From positions 1 to 55,844 of the forward strand of contig DPRS01000035.1 of assembly GCA_003537575.1 (NCBI GenBank): 55,844 nt of DNA. The letters run 5' to 3'. The stretch comes from Oxalobacteraceae bacterium. Its GTDB lineage: Bacteria > Pseudomonadota > Gammaproteobacteria > Burkholderiales > Burkholderiaceae_D. Positions within the stretch are counted from its first letter, which is position 1, and each line of letters opens with the position of its first letter. A program made the position numbers and the translations under genes. The notes beneath the pieces are model-generated. The model was not told where the DNA came from. It was given only the letters and a program-made list of their open reading frames with translations, and did not search any database. This document shows, piece by piece, positions 17,383-26,883 of the stretch.

Positions 17383-18023
17383 GGCAGCACCAGTTCATCG
17401 ATGCGCAGGCGCAAGCCTTCCTGCGTGACCAGCGCGGGCACGTGCGCAATGCCGAGTCGCCGCGTCAAGAGCCCCTGCTGGTCGTAGTACACCGGTGCGT
17501 GCCAGGTTTTCATCAGGTCGAGGTAGGAGCCGCCGACCAGGATCGGCTTGACCGGGATCTTGCGGCCGCGATAGTAGGCGATCAGGTCGCGCGCCCGCGC
17601 CACCTGGCGCCGGTCGCGCGCATCAAAAAACAGCAGGTGCTTTGACAGCGACACGATTTCCAGCGGGCTTTTGCGGGTACCGGCGGCAAACAGCAGCCGG
17701 CCCTTGTCGTCGAGAATATTACGGTCGAGAACAATCGTCGGGTCAAAATAGTAGGTGCGGGCGGTTTGCGCCAGCGTCACACCGGCGACCGGCGCGGGTG
17801 TCGTGACGGAGGCAGCGCCACGCGTTTGCGCGTCCTTTTCCAGTTTTTGCAGTTCGCCGCTGCGCTCTTTTTCCTGCAAGCGGGCGCGGATGAAGTCGAG
17901 CAGATGGGGTTCGGCCACCGGGTAGGCTGGCCCGATTGTGCCCAGGTCGCCCGCCTGCACAGCGGCGCACACAGCGAGGGTAAGGGCGGCGGCAGGCAGC
18001 AGTGGCACCAGACGAGACGGCAT
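17379..18023 (-). CDS. traW: F-type conjugation protein TraW
   Basis: A 214-residue periplasmic protein (F TraW about 210). The signal peptide ends VQA at about residue 23, and the mature form begins GDLGTIGPAYPVAEPHLL, a TraW hallmark. The C-terminal part carries YYFDPTIVLDRNI and a strand-rich region with FFDARDRRQVARA. In F, TraW interacts with TrbC. Its stop overlaps the traU start (ATGA), and only 3 nt separate it from the preceding small gene. Confidence 0.92.
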   Translation of the reverse strand: MPSRLVPLLPAAALTLAVCAAVQAGDLGTIGPAYPVAEPHLLDFIRARLQEKERSGELQKLEKDAQTRGAASVTTPAPVAGVTLAQTARTYYFDPTIVLDRNILDDKGRLLFAAGTRKSPLEIVSLSKHLLFFDARDRRQVARARDLIAYYRGRKIPVKPILVGGSYLDLMKTWHAPVYYDQQGLLTRRLGIAHVPALVTQEGLRLRIDELVLP

Positions 18024-18026
18024 GAT

Positions 18027-18365
18027 TCACCTCCTTCCAGCGCACGGCACTGAATTCGTCAGGCGCTGCAGCAGGGCAGCATCGCGCTGGGCGCTGGCGC
18101 GCATCATTGCCATCAGCACCGGGTCGCCCGCACCGTCGGCCACCGCCTGACGCAATTCCTGCACTGTGAGCAGCCGCCCGCAATGCTGCCGGGATGCCGC
18201 CAGATACGCTTCAGCGCCGTTGCGCGCGGCCGGTGCAATTTGCTCCAGCAGCGCCAGATAAGCGTCCAGCGGCAAGTCTTCCGCTGGCGGCTGGGCAGCC
18301 GCACTCTGGCCTGGTGCGGCAAAAGAGGTGAGTAACAGCAGGAGGGCAAGAATCGCTGAGCGCAT
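18027..18365 (-). CDS. Small exported protein between the S26 peptidase and traW, unknown function
   Basis: A 112-residue protein with a signal peptide (residues 1-24) and a short helical mature form with two cysteines (RQHCGRLL and NSVPCAGR), which could form one disulfide. I do not recognise a family. It sits 11 bp after the peptidase gene and 3 bp before traW inside the transfer operon, so it is almost certainly co-translated. A periplasmic assembly factor is the simplest inference. Confidence 0.7.
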   Translation of the reverse strand: MRSAILALLLLLTSFAAPGQSAAAQPPAEDLPLDAYLALLEQIAPAARNGAEAYLAASRQHCGRLLTVQELRQAVADGAGDPVLMAMMRASAQRDAALLQRLTNSVPCAGRR

Positions 18366-18376
18366 GGGTTTCTCCG

Positions 18377-18982
18377 CTAGAACAGGGGCGTGACCTTGCC
18401 GATTACCTGACTTTGGTGCACCAGGCCGCTTTCGCGATAGCGCGAATCGAAACTGTCGGGGTGCGAGCCTTGCACGTAGTAGTAACCGCCTGGTATGACG
18501 GTCTCGGCAATCGGGGTCAGGGAATACCGGTCGAAAGTGGTCGGTTTGGCATGTCCCATGGCGATGCCATTGACGAACACCTGGCGTCCCGTAACCGTGA
18601 CGCGGTCGCCGGGGACACCCTTCACCTGCTTGAAAAACGGTTGCGCATGCAGTCCCGGATAGCGCCGCTGCGCGTCGCCGGCGAATGCATAGACGATAAA
18701 GTCGCCGCGTTGCAGCTCTGGCGGGTGGCCATAGTGCATCAGCGCCACCGTGTAGGGCAGGCTGGGCGTCCAGTTGAAGAGGATCGGCAGGTGCGGCGTC
18801 GGATCGACCAGGACGCGCGCCAGGGCGCAGCCCCAGATTGCCAGGGCCGGTAGAAGGCCAAGCCAGTGGCGCCGCGCCTGGCGCAAGAGCATTGCCATCC
18901 TGCGGCCAGACGCCGCAAGCGCACGGTAAAACCAGCCGTTGCCGGCATGGCGCGGGCCGAGGAGGATTGGGTCGGTCGTCAT
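18377..18982 (-). CDS. S26 family signal peptidase of the transfer system (TrhF-like)
   Basis: A 201-residue inner-membrane peptidase of the LepB family, the type called TraF in RP4 and TrhF in IncH plasmids. One membrane helix is at about residues 41-58. The catalytic pair is Ser74 in NWTPSLPYT and Lys118 in FFKQVKGVPGD; the family box GSHPDSFDSRY closes the active site. It probably processes the pilin or another transfer protein; F lacks such a gene, but SXT and IncA/C have one in this place. The ATG at 18982 overlaps the trbI stop (ATGA), which decides the start over longer alternatives. Confidence 0.9.
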   Translation of the reverse strand: MTTDPILLGPRHAGNGWFYRALAASGRRMAMLLRQARRHWLGLLPALAIWGCALARVLVDPTPHLPILFNWTPSLPYTVALMHYGHPPELQRGDFIVYAFAGDAQRRYPGLHAQPFFKQVKGVPGDRVTVTGRQVFVNGIAMGHAKPTTFDRYSLTPIAETVIPGGYYYVQGSHPDSFDSRYRESGLVHQSQVIGKVTPLF

Positions 18983-19335
18983 GGCAAGCCCACCTTGCGC
19001 CGCAAGAGCATTGTTAAGTCCAGCGCGTGCGGCGGGTTGCCGGCCACCGCAGAGCGCACCAGCACCAGGCATTCGCAGTCGTGCGACAGTTCTTCCAGCG
19101 CCAAGGGCAATTGCTGGGCGAAGCGTTGCGCCATCGCCAGCGCCTGCTGGCGCTCTGCCTCGGAGGCGCTTTTGGTCACCAGCTGGGTGAACTCTGCTTC
19201 CTTCAGGCGGTACACTTGTCCGACATCGACGACGCCGATTGGCTTTGCCGCGCGCGCAACCAGGCGGTCATAGACCAGGAGCGCCAGGGCGACGACCAGG
19301 AGGGTGATGACACTCTGAGAAATGAGGGTTTTCAT
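18979..19335 (-). CDS. trbI: F-type conjugation protein TrbI
   Basis: A 118-residue inner-membrane protein (F TrbI about 128) with one N-terminal membrane helix (residues 7-25) and a periplasmic domain holding the family motif HDCECLVLVRSAVAG and the C-terminal DLTMLLRRKVG. F TrbI affects pilus retraction. It is coupled to traC upstream and to the S26 peptidase downstream by ATGA overlaps. Confidence 0.9.
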   Translation of the reverse strand: MKTLISQSVITLLVVALALLVYDRLVARAAKPIGVVDVGQVYRLKEAEFTQLVTKSASEAERQQALAMAQRFAQQLPLALEELSHDCECLVLVRSAVAGNPPHALDLTMLLRRKVGLP

Positions 19336-21899
19336 AGGGTATGCCCTCGGCGGCGCAGCAGTTCGGCAATCGCCTCGTCGATGCTCAGGCCTTGCGCACG
19401 CAATTCGTCCAGCGGCGCATTGTCTTCGAGCTTGTTGGAAAACAGCAGGTGGGTGGCCGGGTCGAGGATGTTGCGCGCCACGCCTTCGCCGACCGGCGAG
19501 GAAATGAACAGTTCGGAAAATACCCCCGGCTCGGTGCGCAGCGAGTTGAGCAGGCGTTTCTTGGATTCATCCATGGTCAGCCGGCCCTTGCGGTCGAGCA
19601 TTTCAATCGATTCCTTCTTTTGTCGCATCAGAAAGACCCAGTCGGAACAGTTGAAGGCCGCTTCCATCTGCGCCGAGCCGTAGTAGTCATCAGCGCTTTG
19701 CGTGGCCGTGCCTAAAGCGCCGCCATACTTGCGCGCGCGCCGCGCGGCTTCCTCGACGACCGCCGCCTTGACAGGATCATCGGCGCCGATATCGCCCAAT
19801 TGCTGTTTCAGTTCGTCGATGAACAGGACTTTCTTGCGGTTGCGCGTCAGGTACATTTCGCCCGTGATCTGGTACAGCAGCAGGATGTTCACCACCGCGT
19901 GCAGGTCGGGCTTGCGCTTCAATTCCTCGTTTTCGATGACGATGAAGTCGTTGGAAAAGTCGATGCTGCTTTTGCCCTCGAAAAAGCGTTCGTACTGGCC
20001 GCCCCGGGCATAGGGGTTCAGCATGATTGCCAGGTCGCGGATGCGCGCGTCGTTCACCACGCCGAGTTCGGCGATAGTGCCGCTCTTGAAGGCGTCGCGC
20101 AGCGCCGTGATGGTCAGTTCGCGCCCGTATTCCCGGAACAGTTTTAAGGTCATCGCCGAAATCGCCTTGTACTGCACTTCTTCGAGGGTGTGCTGCATCG
20201 AAGCCATCTTGGCGATGGCCGGCACCAGCATGTCGATATCCTCGTTGATGTCCTGCACGGTCGAGAACGGGTTCATGCAGATGTCGACGTCCGGTCGGAA
20301 TTCGATATAGGTGCCGCGCGCCTTGCGGCACAGCTTTTCGAACGAACGCCCCAGGTCCAGCATCCATACCTTGGCGCCGATGGCGCGGTACGACCAGGCC
20401 ATCTCATTCATCAGCACCGACTTACCGGAGCCCGGCGCGCCGATGATGGCGAAGTTGTAGTTGCCCAGGTCATTGTCGTATAGGTCCAGGGTCATCAGCT
20501 GGCCGCGCCGGCCGCCAAAGACCAGCGTCGGCGTGCGGGTGCCGCGCCATTCGGCCACCAGCGGCGCCAGGTGGATCGCGTTGGCCATGGTCTTGCGGGT
20601 GACGCGGCGCATCTTGCGCAAGTCGTTATGAAAACGTTCCGACAGCGTCATCGGCAGGCTGGCGATCAACGCCTGGCGGTGCATGTAGACGTCGGCATTG
20701 AGCTCGAAGCCGCGCGCCCGCCAGATGGCTTTCGCGGTTTCCTCGACGCCGACGGCGCGCGCCGGTGGCGTGAAGATCGCCAGCTGGTGGTACATGCTAA
20801 CCAGGGCGCCGCCGACATCGATGGCGTCGGCCGCGGCATTCCAGTCTTTCAGCTTCTTGCCCACGTCCGGCATCACGTTGGCCATCTTGCTCTGGGCGTT
20901 TTACGTGGCGCGCACGTGGTTGGCGATGACGGTGGCCTTGGTGGCGTTGGGATCGAGCACGTGCACGCCCATGGTCAAGAGGAACGGCGCACTGTACTGT
21001 AGCGCCGGCTGCATCAGGTCGCCGATGAGCGAGCCCATTTGCCATAGCGCAAAGCGTTCCGGAAACGACTTGATCGAATAAAAGCGGGCTTCCAGCACGG
21101 CAGGGTCGCCTTCCTTCCACAGTTGCAGCCCACTGGGGCTGGCATCCTGGATGGTGTCGAAATCGACGATCTGGTCGCGGATTTCGCGGCCATCGTCATA
21201 AAAAAGATTCGGCGCATCGGTGCGCGAGATGCGGTCGGGGTTGGTAAACAGCGAACACCAGTTGATCAGGTCAGCGGCGTCGCAGACGCGATTGGGCAAG
21301 GAGGCCGCGCGCAGGGTGGTCGCCATCGCCTCGCGTAATCCCACCAGTTCGTCGCGGCGGTTGAGGTCAGCGGCGGAGCCGGGCAGTGCCACACTCATCA
21401 TCAGACGGAAGTCGCGGATGGTGTAATGGAAGCCCGATGTCATCGACTGTTGGGCCCCGAGCAAGAGGTGGCCGACGCGCTGGCGGGCCAGGCGGCGAAA
21501 CAGGCTGTCGTTGCGTGCCGGACGGCCCCAGTGTCGAGCATTCTCGGCCTGGTCGGTGTCTTCCGTGCGCAGATTGGCGTAGCGGCGCAGCTGGCCGTGC
21601 ACATGTGGCGAGGCGAACAGGTGAAACTGGATGCCGGTGCCCTTGGGACAGGTTGCATACAGGGAAACTAGCACTTCCACCATGCGTTCGTCTGCGCCGG
21701 ACTGCGGCATGATTTCCAGCATGAAGCCGAGGTTGTCGCGGTTGACGAAGAGGGCGTCTTCGCCGATATAGGCGGAATACGGCAGCCAGCTGGCAAACTG
21801 CTCGGCGGGCGAGTCATCTTGCCCCAAGCTCAACCAATCCTGGTCTTTCAAGACGGCGCCGGCGGCTTCCGTTAATCCTGCGCGAAGTGCTTCAAACAT
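19332..21899 (-). pseudogene. traC: traC, conjugation ATPase, interrupted by one in-frame stop
   Basis: TraC is the VirB4-class ATPase that drives pilus assembly; the full frame is 855 codons (F TraC about 875). Codon 333 (20903-20901) is TAA. Reading continues in the same frame with matching TraC sequence on both sides: ...IANHVRAT, stop, NAQSKMANVMPD.... Homologues have Gln in this RATQNAxS stretch, so a single CAA to TAA change explains it. The 5' part has AAGGAG before the ATG at 21899. The 3' part could restart at the ATG at 20885, six codons after the stop, though its ribosome site is poor. The downstream part keeps Walker A (GAPGSGKS, residues 487-494 of the full frame) and Walker B (KKVLFIDEL). 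Everything else in the operon is intact, so the change looks recent or is a sequencing error. Confidence 0.85.
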
Positions 21900-21922
21900 G
21901 GCAATCTCCTTCTTCCCGGTGG

Positions 21923-22552
21923 TTATTGGCTTTCGCCGGTGGTAAGCAAAGTGGCACCAGGCCAGGATTGGGATGTGGGCGGCAGCGGGCTGGGCAGGAC
22001 GCCGGCCTGCTTGCCATTCAGTACGGAAGCTGCTTGTGGCCCGTCCGGTTGGGCTGCCTGCTGGGAGAGTCGGGCAGGCGGGCGCAGTGGCGTATAGGCG
22101 TCGCGGATGCGTTGCTGCGCATGGTCGATCAGCCAGCGGCCGTTATCGACCTGCACATAGACATAGCCCTGGTCGTACAAATCGCGGTCAGCGTCTTCCC
22201 AGGGCTTGTACCAGAGCCGCAGCACGCGCGGCTGGGCGCGCAAGGGCAAGGCAGCCACCGTCGGTGCTGCGGTTGCCACCGCCGTGGCGTTGGCTGGTAG
22301 AGCAGCCGGTTGCGGGCGGGCAGGAATCATGCTGCTGCCTTCGGGCTTACGCGCTGGTTGCTGGCTGGGCAGATTGTTCTGGATCGCGTTGTAATACGTG
22401 CCCGAGACGGAGTCACAGCGGACGCCCAAGGGCGCCTTGCAGCCATACTCGGCGCTGCCGTTCAGCCCCGTGATGCTGGCGCAGCCCGCCGACAGGCCTG
22501 CCGTCAGGAGGAGTGACACACTTCGCGCTTTGGAAAAAATGGACGGTTTCAT
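21923..22552 (-). CDS. traV: F-type conjugation lipoprotein TraV
   Basis: A 209-residue outer-membrane lipoprotein (F TraV about 171) that forms the outer core with TraK and TraB. A lipobox LSAGC places the lipid on Cys24, and SITGLNGSAEYGC with later CDSVSGTYYNAI is the family pattern. A Pro/Ala-rich middle explains the extra length, and a C-terminal segment RVLRLWYKPWEDADRDL follows. The ATG at 22552 has GGAGG at 7 nt and overlaps the stop of the DsbC-like gene (ATGA), which rejects the much longer open frame upstream. Confidence 0.9.
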   Translation of the reverse strand: MKPSIFSKARSVSLLLTAGLSAGCASITGLNGSAEYGCKAPLGVRCDSVSGTYYNAIQNNLPSQQPARKPEGSSMIPARPQPAALPANATAVATAAPTVAALPLRAQPRVLRLWYKPWEDADRDLYDQGYVYVQVDNGRWLIDHAQQRIRDAYTPLRPPARLSQQAAQPDGPQAASVLNGKQAGVLPSPLPPTSQSWPGATLLTTGESQ

Positions 22553-23373
22553 TTCCTGGCCTCCTGGGGGCGTGTGGCGGAATTCTGCGTGGGCGGGGTG
22601 GCAGCCAGGCGCGCTTCGATCACGGCGGCATCGGCATAGCCGTCGGAACGCTGGCCGTTCACATAGAACATCGTTGGCGTGCCGCGCACCTTGAGGCGCC
22701 GAGCGAGCGCAAGATTGCGTTCGAGCGGATGGGGGCAGGCATCTGTGGGCTGGGTCGCAGTGGCCAGCATGCCTGGGTCGCCTTGCAGCATGAAGCGGTG
22801 CCAGGCGTCTTGGCGGTCGGCGGCGCACCAGATGGCCGCCGGCAGTGCGACACCCTGGAACGGCACCAGGAAGGTGTGGATCGTCACGTTGTCGAGCCTC
22901 TCAAGTTCGGTTTCCAGTCGCTTGCAGTACGGGCAGGCCGGGTCGCTAAAGACGATCAGGGTGCGGCTGCCGTCGCCGCGCACGCGCCGGATAGCATCCG
23001 CCAGTGGCAGATCGGCTATCGCAATGGTCGGTTCGTTCTCCTGCTGTTCGGTGGCTGTGTCCAGGCGCTGGGCTTGCGCAAGCCTGGGCGCGGTCAGATC
23101 GGTCATGGTTTGGGTGTCGAAGACGCGGCCAAACACCAGGTAGCGAAGGTTGTTTCTGAAGACGAGCGCCATGTTCGGCCCCATCCATACTTCATAGAGG
23201 CCGGGTAGGGGCGTAGGCGCAACGCCGGTGAAGCGCGTGCCGGGATGGGCTTTTTTCAGCGCTGCTAGCAGGCGGGCTTCGTCGGGCGCAGGTGTCGCAG
23301 CCAGGGCAGGGGCAGTCGCCGTGACGGCCAGGACCAGGGCAGCGGCCAGCAGCATCGGCTTAGTAGTCGTCAT
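22549..23373 (-). CDS. DsbC/TrbB-like disulfide isomerase of the transfer operon
   Basis: A 274-residue periplasmic thiol-disulfide isomerase. The signal peptide ends ALA near residue 26; then comes a DsbC-type dimerisation domain and a thioredoxin domain with Cys147-Pro-Tyr-Cys150 and the cis-Pro strand RGTPTMFYVNGQ. It probably corrects disulfides in the Cys-rich TraN, TraU and TraH. GGAG lies 6 nt before the ATG at 23373 (an adjacent ATG at 23376 is also possible), inside the end of traB, so coupling is expected. SXT and IncA/C elements also carry a dsbC here. Confidence 0.9.
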   Translation of the reverse strand: MTTTKPMLLAAALVLAVTATAPALAATPAPDEARLLAALKKAHPGTRFTGVAPTPLPGLYEVWMGPNMALVFRNNLRYLVFGRVFDTQTMTDLTAPRLAQAQRLDTATEQQENEPTIAIADLPLADAIRRVRGDGSRTLIVFSDPACPYCKRLETELERLDNVTIHTFLVPFQGVALPAAIWCAADRQDAWHRFMLQGDPGMLATATQPTDACPHPLERNLALARRLKVRGTPTMFYVNGQRSDGYADAAVIEARLAATPPTQNSATRPQEARK

Positions 23374-24730
23374 CATCGACTCCTTTTGGGGCGATATCGG
23401 GGGACAGCTGGCGCTGCTTGTCAGCATGCGGCGCAGCGGCTGCCTTGGAGGTGACGGGAACGTCGATGCGTACCCCCTTGGTGATGACGACATCGATTTC
23501 GCGGCCGGCGTCGATTTCCACGACTGGAAACGTTTGTTCGGCGAGCTTGATGTAGTACTGGGCGAGGCGGTCCAGGGCCCGGCCGACGCCATTGCCAATT
23601 CCCGCGCGGTAGGCGTCGCTGCCTGAGGTGGTGGCGATGGTGCCCAGAGCCGAGGTGCTGTAGCTGGTGGATGAGGTCGCCAGCCCCTGGCCGATGCCGC
23701 TGGCGATGCCGGCCAAGAGCGCATTGGCCAGCATCTGGCCCTGCTTGGTGACCAGGCGCCCGCGCATGCCCACCTTGCCGTCTTCGCCATAGACGCTGCC
23801 CTGGATCTTGACTTCCAGGGTCGAACCGTCATTACGCACGCAGGAAAGGTTTTCAGTGCGCAGGTAGGCGCGTTCGGACCCGATGTCGCCATAGCCGGCG
23901 GCAATGACGAAACATTCGCGCACCTCGCTGCGAAAGCGATTGGGCAGGACGGCATTGTCGGAGAGACGGATCAATACCGGGTGCGGATTGGACTGCGACT
24001 GGCCGCCAGTCGGGGCATCCAACCCGCCCAGCAGCACGCCGCGCATGAAACTGACGGGCAGGTAGCTGGCCACCGTGTCGGCGCGGCTGGCGCCATCAGG
24101 CAAGGCGCCGGCTGGGGCGGCGACTGCCGCTTTGGCCGCGTCGCCGATCGCCACATGCACCAGCCCTGTAGTGGGTGGTTCGGCGCGCTCGGGCAGTGCA
24201 CCGGCCGAGGCGGGCCGTGCGGGCAGGGGTGGCAGGCTGGCGGGCAGGGCGCTGGACGGCGGGAACTGCATCGGTGATGGCAACACGGATGTCGCTGCGA
24301 CCGGCGCCGGCTGTGGACGGGGCGGGTCCGGCTGCATCCTGGCGGGAGCCGTCAGACGTTGTTCCAGGTCGCTGAAGCGCTGCATTGTGCGGTCTTCGAA
24401 TTCCTTGCGGTCGCGGTTGAGGCGGGACTGCTCTTCGCGCTCGTGCTCGTACTGCGCAAGTTTCCTTCCGGCCGTGCCGACCCACTGGTCCAGCGGATTG
24501 ACTTGTTGGCCGGGCGCCATCACGCCGATATTGGTCGGGGCCGCGCCGACGGCAGACGGGGACGATGGCGCCGTAGCGGCGGCGGAGCTGGCATTGCCGG
24601 TGAAGGCAAAGACGGCCCACAGCGCACCAACGCCGCCTGTCATGATGGCTGCCAGGGTGGCGTATTGCCGTTGCTTGGGCGTCAGGCGCGCGAACAGGTT
24701 GCGCACCGTGGTGGCGTTGAACGTAGCCAT
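23360..24730 (-). CDS. traB: F-type conjugation scaffold TraB
   Basis: A 456-residue inner-membrane protein (F TraB about 475) of the VirB10 class that spans the envelope and links the ATPases to the outer ring. One membrane helix (about residues 25-44) is followed by a coiled coil (85-115), a Pro-rich periplasmic stretch, and the conserved beta domain with MRGVLLGGLDAPTGG and KVGMRGRLVTKQGQMLANAL. It begins 2 bp after the traK stop with GGAG before the ATG, and its end contains the start of the DsbC-like gene. Confidence 0.93.
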   Translation of the reverse strand: MATFNATTVRNLFARLTPKQRQYATLAAIMTGGVGALWAVFAFTGNASSAAATAPSSPSAVGAAPTNIGVMAPGQQVNPLDQWVGTAGRKLAQYEHEREEQSRLNRDRKEFEDRTMQRFSDLEQRLTAPARMQPDPPRPQPAPVAATSVLPSPMQFPPSSALPASLPPLPARPASAGALPERAEPPTTGLVHVAIGDAAKAAVAAPAGALPDGASRADTVASYLPVSFMRGVLLGGLDAPTGGQSQSNPHPVLIRLSDNAVLPNRFRSEVRECFVIAAGYGDIGSERAYLRTENLSCVRNDGSTLEVKIQGSVYGEDGKVGMRGRLVTKQGQMLANALLAGIASGIGQGLATSSTSYSTSALGTIATTSGSDAYRAGIGNGVGRALDRLAQYYIKLAEQTFPVVEIDAGREIDVVITKGVRIDVPVTSKAAAAPHADKQRQLSPDIAPKGVDDDDY

Positions 24731-24732
24731 GC

Positions 24733-25542
24733 TTATCTCCCCAGCCGGATGACGTAGACGCCGGTGCTCTCGCCTGGGCGCAGGTTCAGGTTATCGATGG
24801 CGACGCCAAGCACGCTGCCGTCGGCACGATCAAATTCCTGTTCCGCCAGCACCATGGTTTGTCCGCTGATATTGGTCAGCATGTATTTTTCGCCGACCAG
24901 GCCGCGTGCCTCAAAGAGTCGCACCAGCGTGAAGTTCGCCTCGTTCCACAGTTGCACGGGGCGGTTGACTTCCTCCATGCGCACGTCGGTAGCGCTGCGC
25001 TCGGAGACCATGGCCACCAGCAGCGCTTTCATGGCGCGGACATGGTTTGCCGAGGTGCCCAGTGGCCCCTGATGAGGCAGGGCCGATCCGGTGCGAGCAG
25101 TATTCCTGTCGCGGATGACAATGGTGTCCGACGGCGTATCCGAGCGGCGCAGCAGCAGTGTGTAGGTGGCGCCGGCCGAGGAGATGAACAGGTTGACGGG
25201 TTTGGTGGCGTTCCCCACCGGGCGCACGTAGACTTCGCCCTTGTCGCGGTCACATTCGAGCATGATTTCGCCTGCCGGGTTGACGGCGGGCGCCATTGCC
25301 GGAATGGCGGCGGCGCCCGTGCTTGCCGGCGCCGCCGTGGCGCAATTGCTGGAATGGATATTGCCGAACACATCGGTGATGGGGCCGTGCTCGATGCGGA
25401 TGCGGGTCGCCTCCTTGATGGAAATGACTGCTTCGACCGTCACGCCGTCGCGCGCATCGATGAGCTGTAGTCCGTGGGACGGACTGCTGACACAGGCAAG
25501 TGCCAGCGCGAGAAGCGGCCAGCGCAAGAATGGATGGGTCAT
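24733..25542 (-). CDS. traK: F-type conjugation secretin-like protein TraK
   Basis: A 269-residue periplasmic protein (F TraK about 242) of the VirB9 class. Signal peptide residues 1-24; the mature protein begins LQLIDARDGVTVEAVISIKE, a beta-rich N-domain, and ends in the C-domain with NLRPGESTGVYVIRLG, which binds TraV in F. The ATG at 25542 has AAGGAG at 8 nt and forms an ATGA overlap with traE; the longer frame from 25998 is the shadow of traE. Confidence 0.9.
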   Translation of the reverse strand: MTHPFLRWPLLALALACVSSPSHGLQLIDARDGVTVEAVISIKEATRIRIEHGPITDVFGNIHSSNCATAAPASTGAAAIPAMAPAVNPAGEIMLECDRDKGEVYVRPVGNATKPVNLFISSAGATYTLLLRRSDTPSDTIVIRDRNTARTGSALPHQGPLGTSANHVRAMKALLVAMVSERSATDVRMEEVNRPVQLWNEANFTLVRLFEARGLVGEKYMLTNISGQTMVLAEQEFDRADGSVLGVAIDNLNLRPGESTGVYVIRLGR

Positions 25543-26096
25543 TGGGGCATCTCCTTGAAGGATTTCAGGTGCATGCGGCCGCCGGCGTAATGGAATTCGG
25601 CCAGGTACGCCTTGGTTTCGGTTGCGGTTTCCTGGCCGTTGACTTGCGTTCGCAGGCGCCCGCGGATGGCGACGGTCTGCTTGTCTTCGTTGGGGACAAG
25701 TTGCTGCGGCAAAAAGAAGGTGCTGGCATTGATGCGCCGCAGACGCTCGGCCTCGATATCCTGGCGGGACTGCATCGTGCCGTGCTGGTCGGGCGCGACG
25801 TAATTGAGCAGGATGTTCTTTTTCCAGTCGATCGACGCGGGCGTCACATCCAGGATCAGCCAGGCAACGAAGCTGCCCATCTGTTCCAGGTAGTCGCGAC
25901 TGACGCGGTCTCGGGTGACCCAGAAAGACTTGTCGATGGTCGGCGGCACCACGATGGTGCGCTCCATGCCGACAACGTTCAGGATGATCACGAGACAAAT
26001 GAGCAGCCCCAGGATCAAGCCACCGACGGTCAGGCTCAAGCCCCGGTTGCGCCTGCGCATTTCCTTCAGATCGTTGTCCAGCTTGATAAATTCCAT
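25539..26096 (-). CDS. traE: F-type conjugation protein TraE
   Basis: A 185-residue inner-membrane protein (F TraE 188) of the VirB8 class. One membrane helix (about residues 22-42) and a periplasmic NTF2-like domain with ERTIVVPPTIDKSFWVTRD and a C-terminal beta region (KAYLAEFHYAGGRMHLKSF). GGAGG precedes the ATG at 26096 by 8 nt. It sits between traL and traK as in F, with an ATGA overlap into traK. Confidence 0.93.
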   Translation of the reverse strand: MEFIKLDNDLKEMRRRNRGLSLTVGGLILGLLICLVIILNVVGMERTIVVPPTIDKSFWVTRDRVSRDYLEQMGSFVAWLILDVTPASIDWKKNILLNYVAPDQHGTMQSRQDIEAERLRRINASTFFLPQQLVPNEDKQTVAIRGRLRTQVNGQETATETKAYLAEFHYAGGRMHLKSFKEMPQ

Positions 26097-26113
26097 GGCG
26101 GGTTCCTCCGGGT

Positions 26114-26413
26114 TCAGCCGACCATGCGGCGCAGGTGAGAAGGCGGCGTGCCCTGCATTGCCGTCAGCGGATTGGGCGGCAGGCACCAGTAGATCCAGTG
26201 CATCGCGAAGGCCGGATGCTTGTCGGCCTTGATGCGGGAAAGCCAGCGGGACAGGAAGAGGCCGATGCCCATGCAGACGGCAAACGACAGTTTGGCGCCG
26301 GACATGTAACCCACGAAAAAGCAGAACAGGATCGGGGCGGCGACATCGACGTCCCAGAATCCAATTTTCCACTGGTCATCGAGACGCCGGGGTATGTAGG
26401 TTTCCGTCTGCAT
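26114..26413 (-). CDS. traL: F-type conjugation protein TraL
   Basis: A 99-residue inner-membrane protein (F TraL 91) of the VirB3 class. The typical N-terminus YIPRRLDDQWKIGFWDVD is followed by two close membrane helices (about residues 26-55), then a short tail with MHWIYWCLPP. AGGAAA precedes the ATG. Placed between the pilin and traE, as in F. Confidence 0.92.
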   Translation of the reverse strand: MQTETYIPRRLDDQWKIGFWDVDVAAPILFCFFVGYMSGAKLSFAVCMGIGLFLSRWLSRIKADKHPAFAMHWIYWCLPPNPLTAMQGTPPSHLRRMVG

Positions 26414-26444
26414 GGCGTTTCCTATGGCAGCCGTTGGGTGCCGA

Positions 26445-26801
26445 TCAGAGCACCGCGCCCATGATCGCGCCGGCGATCACAAGACCGACGGCAGCAAAGA
26501 TCGCCAGGCCCACGTAGAACAGCACCGGCCCGAAGTTGCGCAACGCTGACAGCGAAATCAGCGCAACCACGAAGCCGACGAAGCCGACCAGGGCCTTGAT
26601 GCCCGGGCCGAGCGCGGAAATCTGGGTCAGGGCGGAAGTGAGCGGTCCTGTAATGCCGGTGAAGGCCACCAGATCCAGGGCGTGGCTGGGGAAGGCGGTG
26701 CCAAGTCCAATCAGGAGAAAGGCCAGGAGGGTGAACGCGGCCAGCAGCTTACGCGGCAGGCGAATGGACGCTGCGGTGGAATCGTGAAGGGCGGTATTCA
26801 T
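26445..26801 (-). CDS. traA: F-type conjugative pilin TraA
   Basis: A 118-residue prepilin. A long leader with a hydrophobic core (residues 18-38) ends at Ser-His-Ala41, leaving a mature pilin of about 77 residues (F pilin 70) with two hydrophobic helices and a short basic loop (SALRNFG), the usual pilin hairpin. AGGAGA lies before the ATG at 26801. It is upstream of traL as in F. Cleavage by host LepB or by the S26 peptidase of this operon is possible. No TraQ-like or TraX-like gene was seen. Confidence 0.87.
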   Translation of the reverse strand: MNTALHDSTAASIRLPRKLLAAFTLLAFLLIGLGTAFPSHALDLVAFTGITGPLTSALTQISALGPGIKALVGFVGFVVALISLSALRNFGPVLFYVGLAIFAAVGLVIAGAIMGAVL

Positions 26802-26883
26802 GAATATCTCCTAAGTCAAGTTGAAGGTCAAACAACGGGCTACGGCATGGGTCAAGCGGGTAAAAAAACGTGTCATTGCTGCG

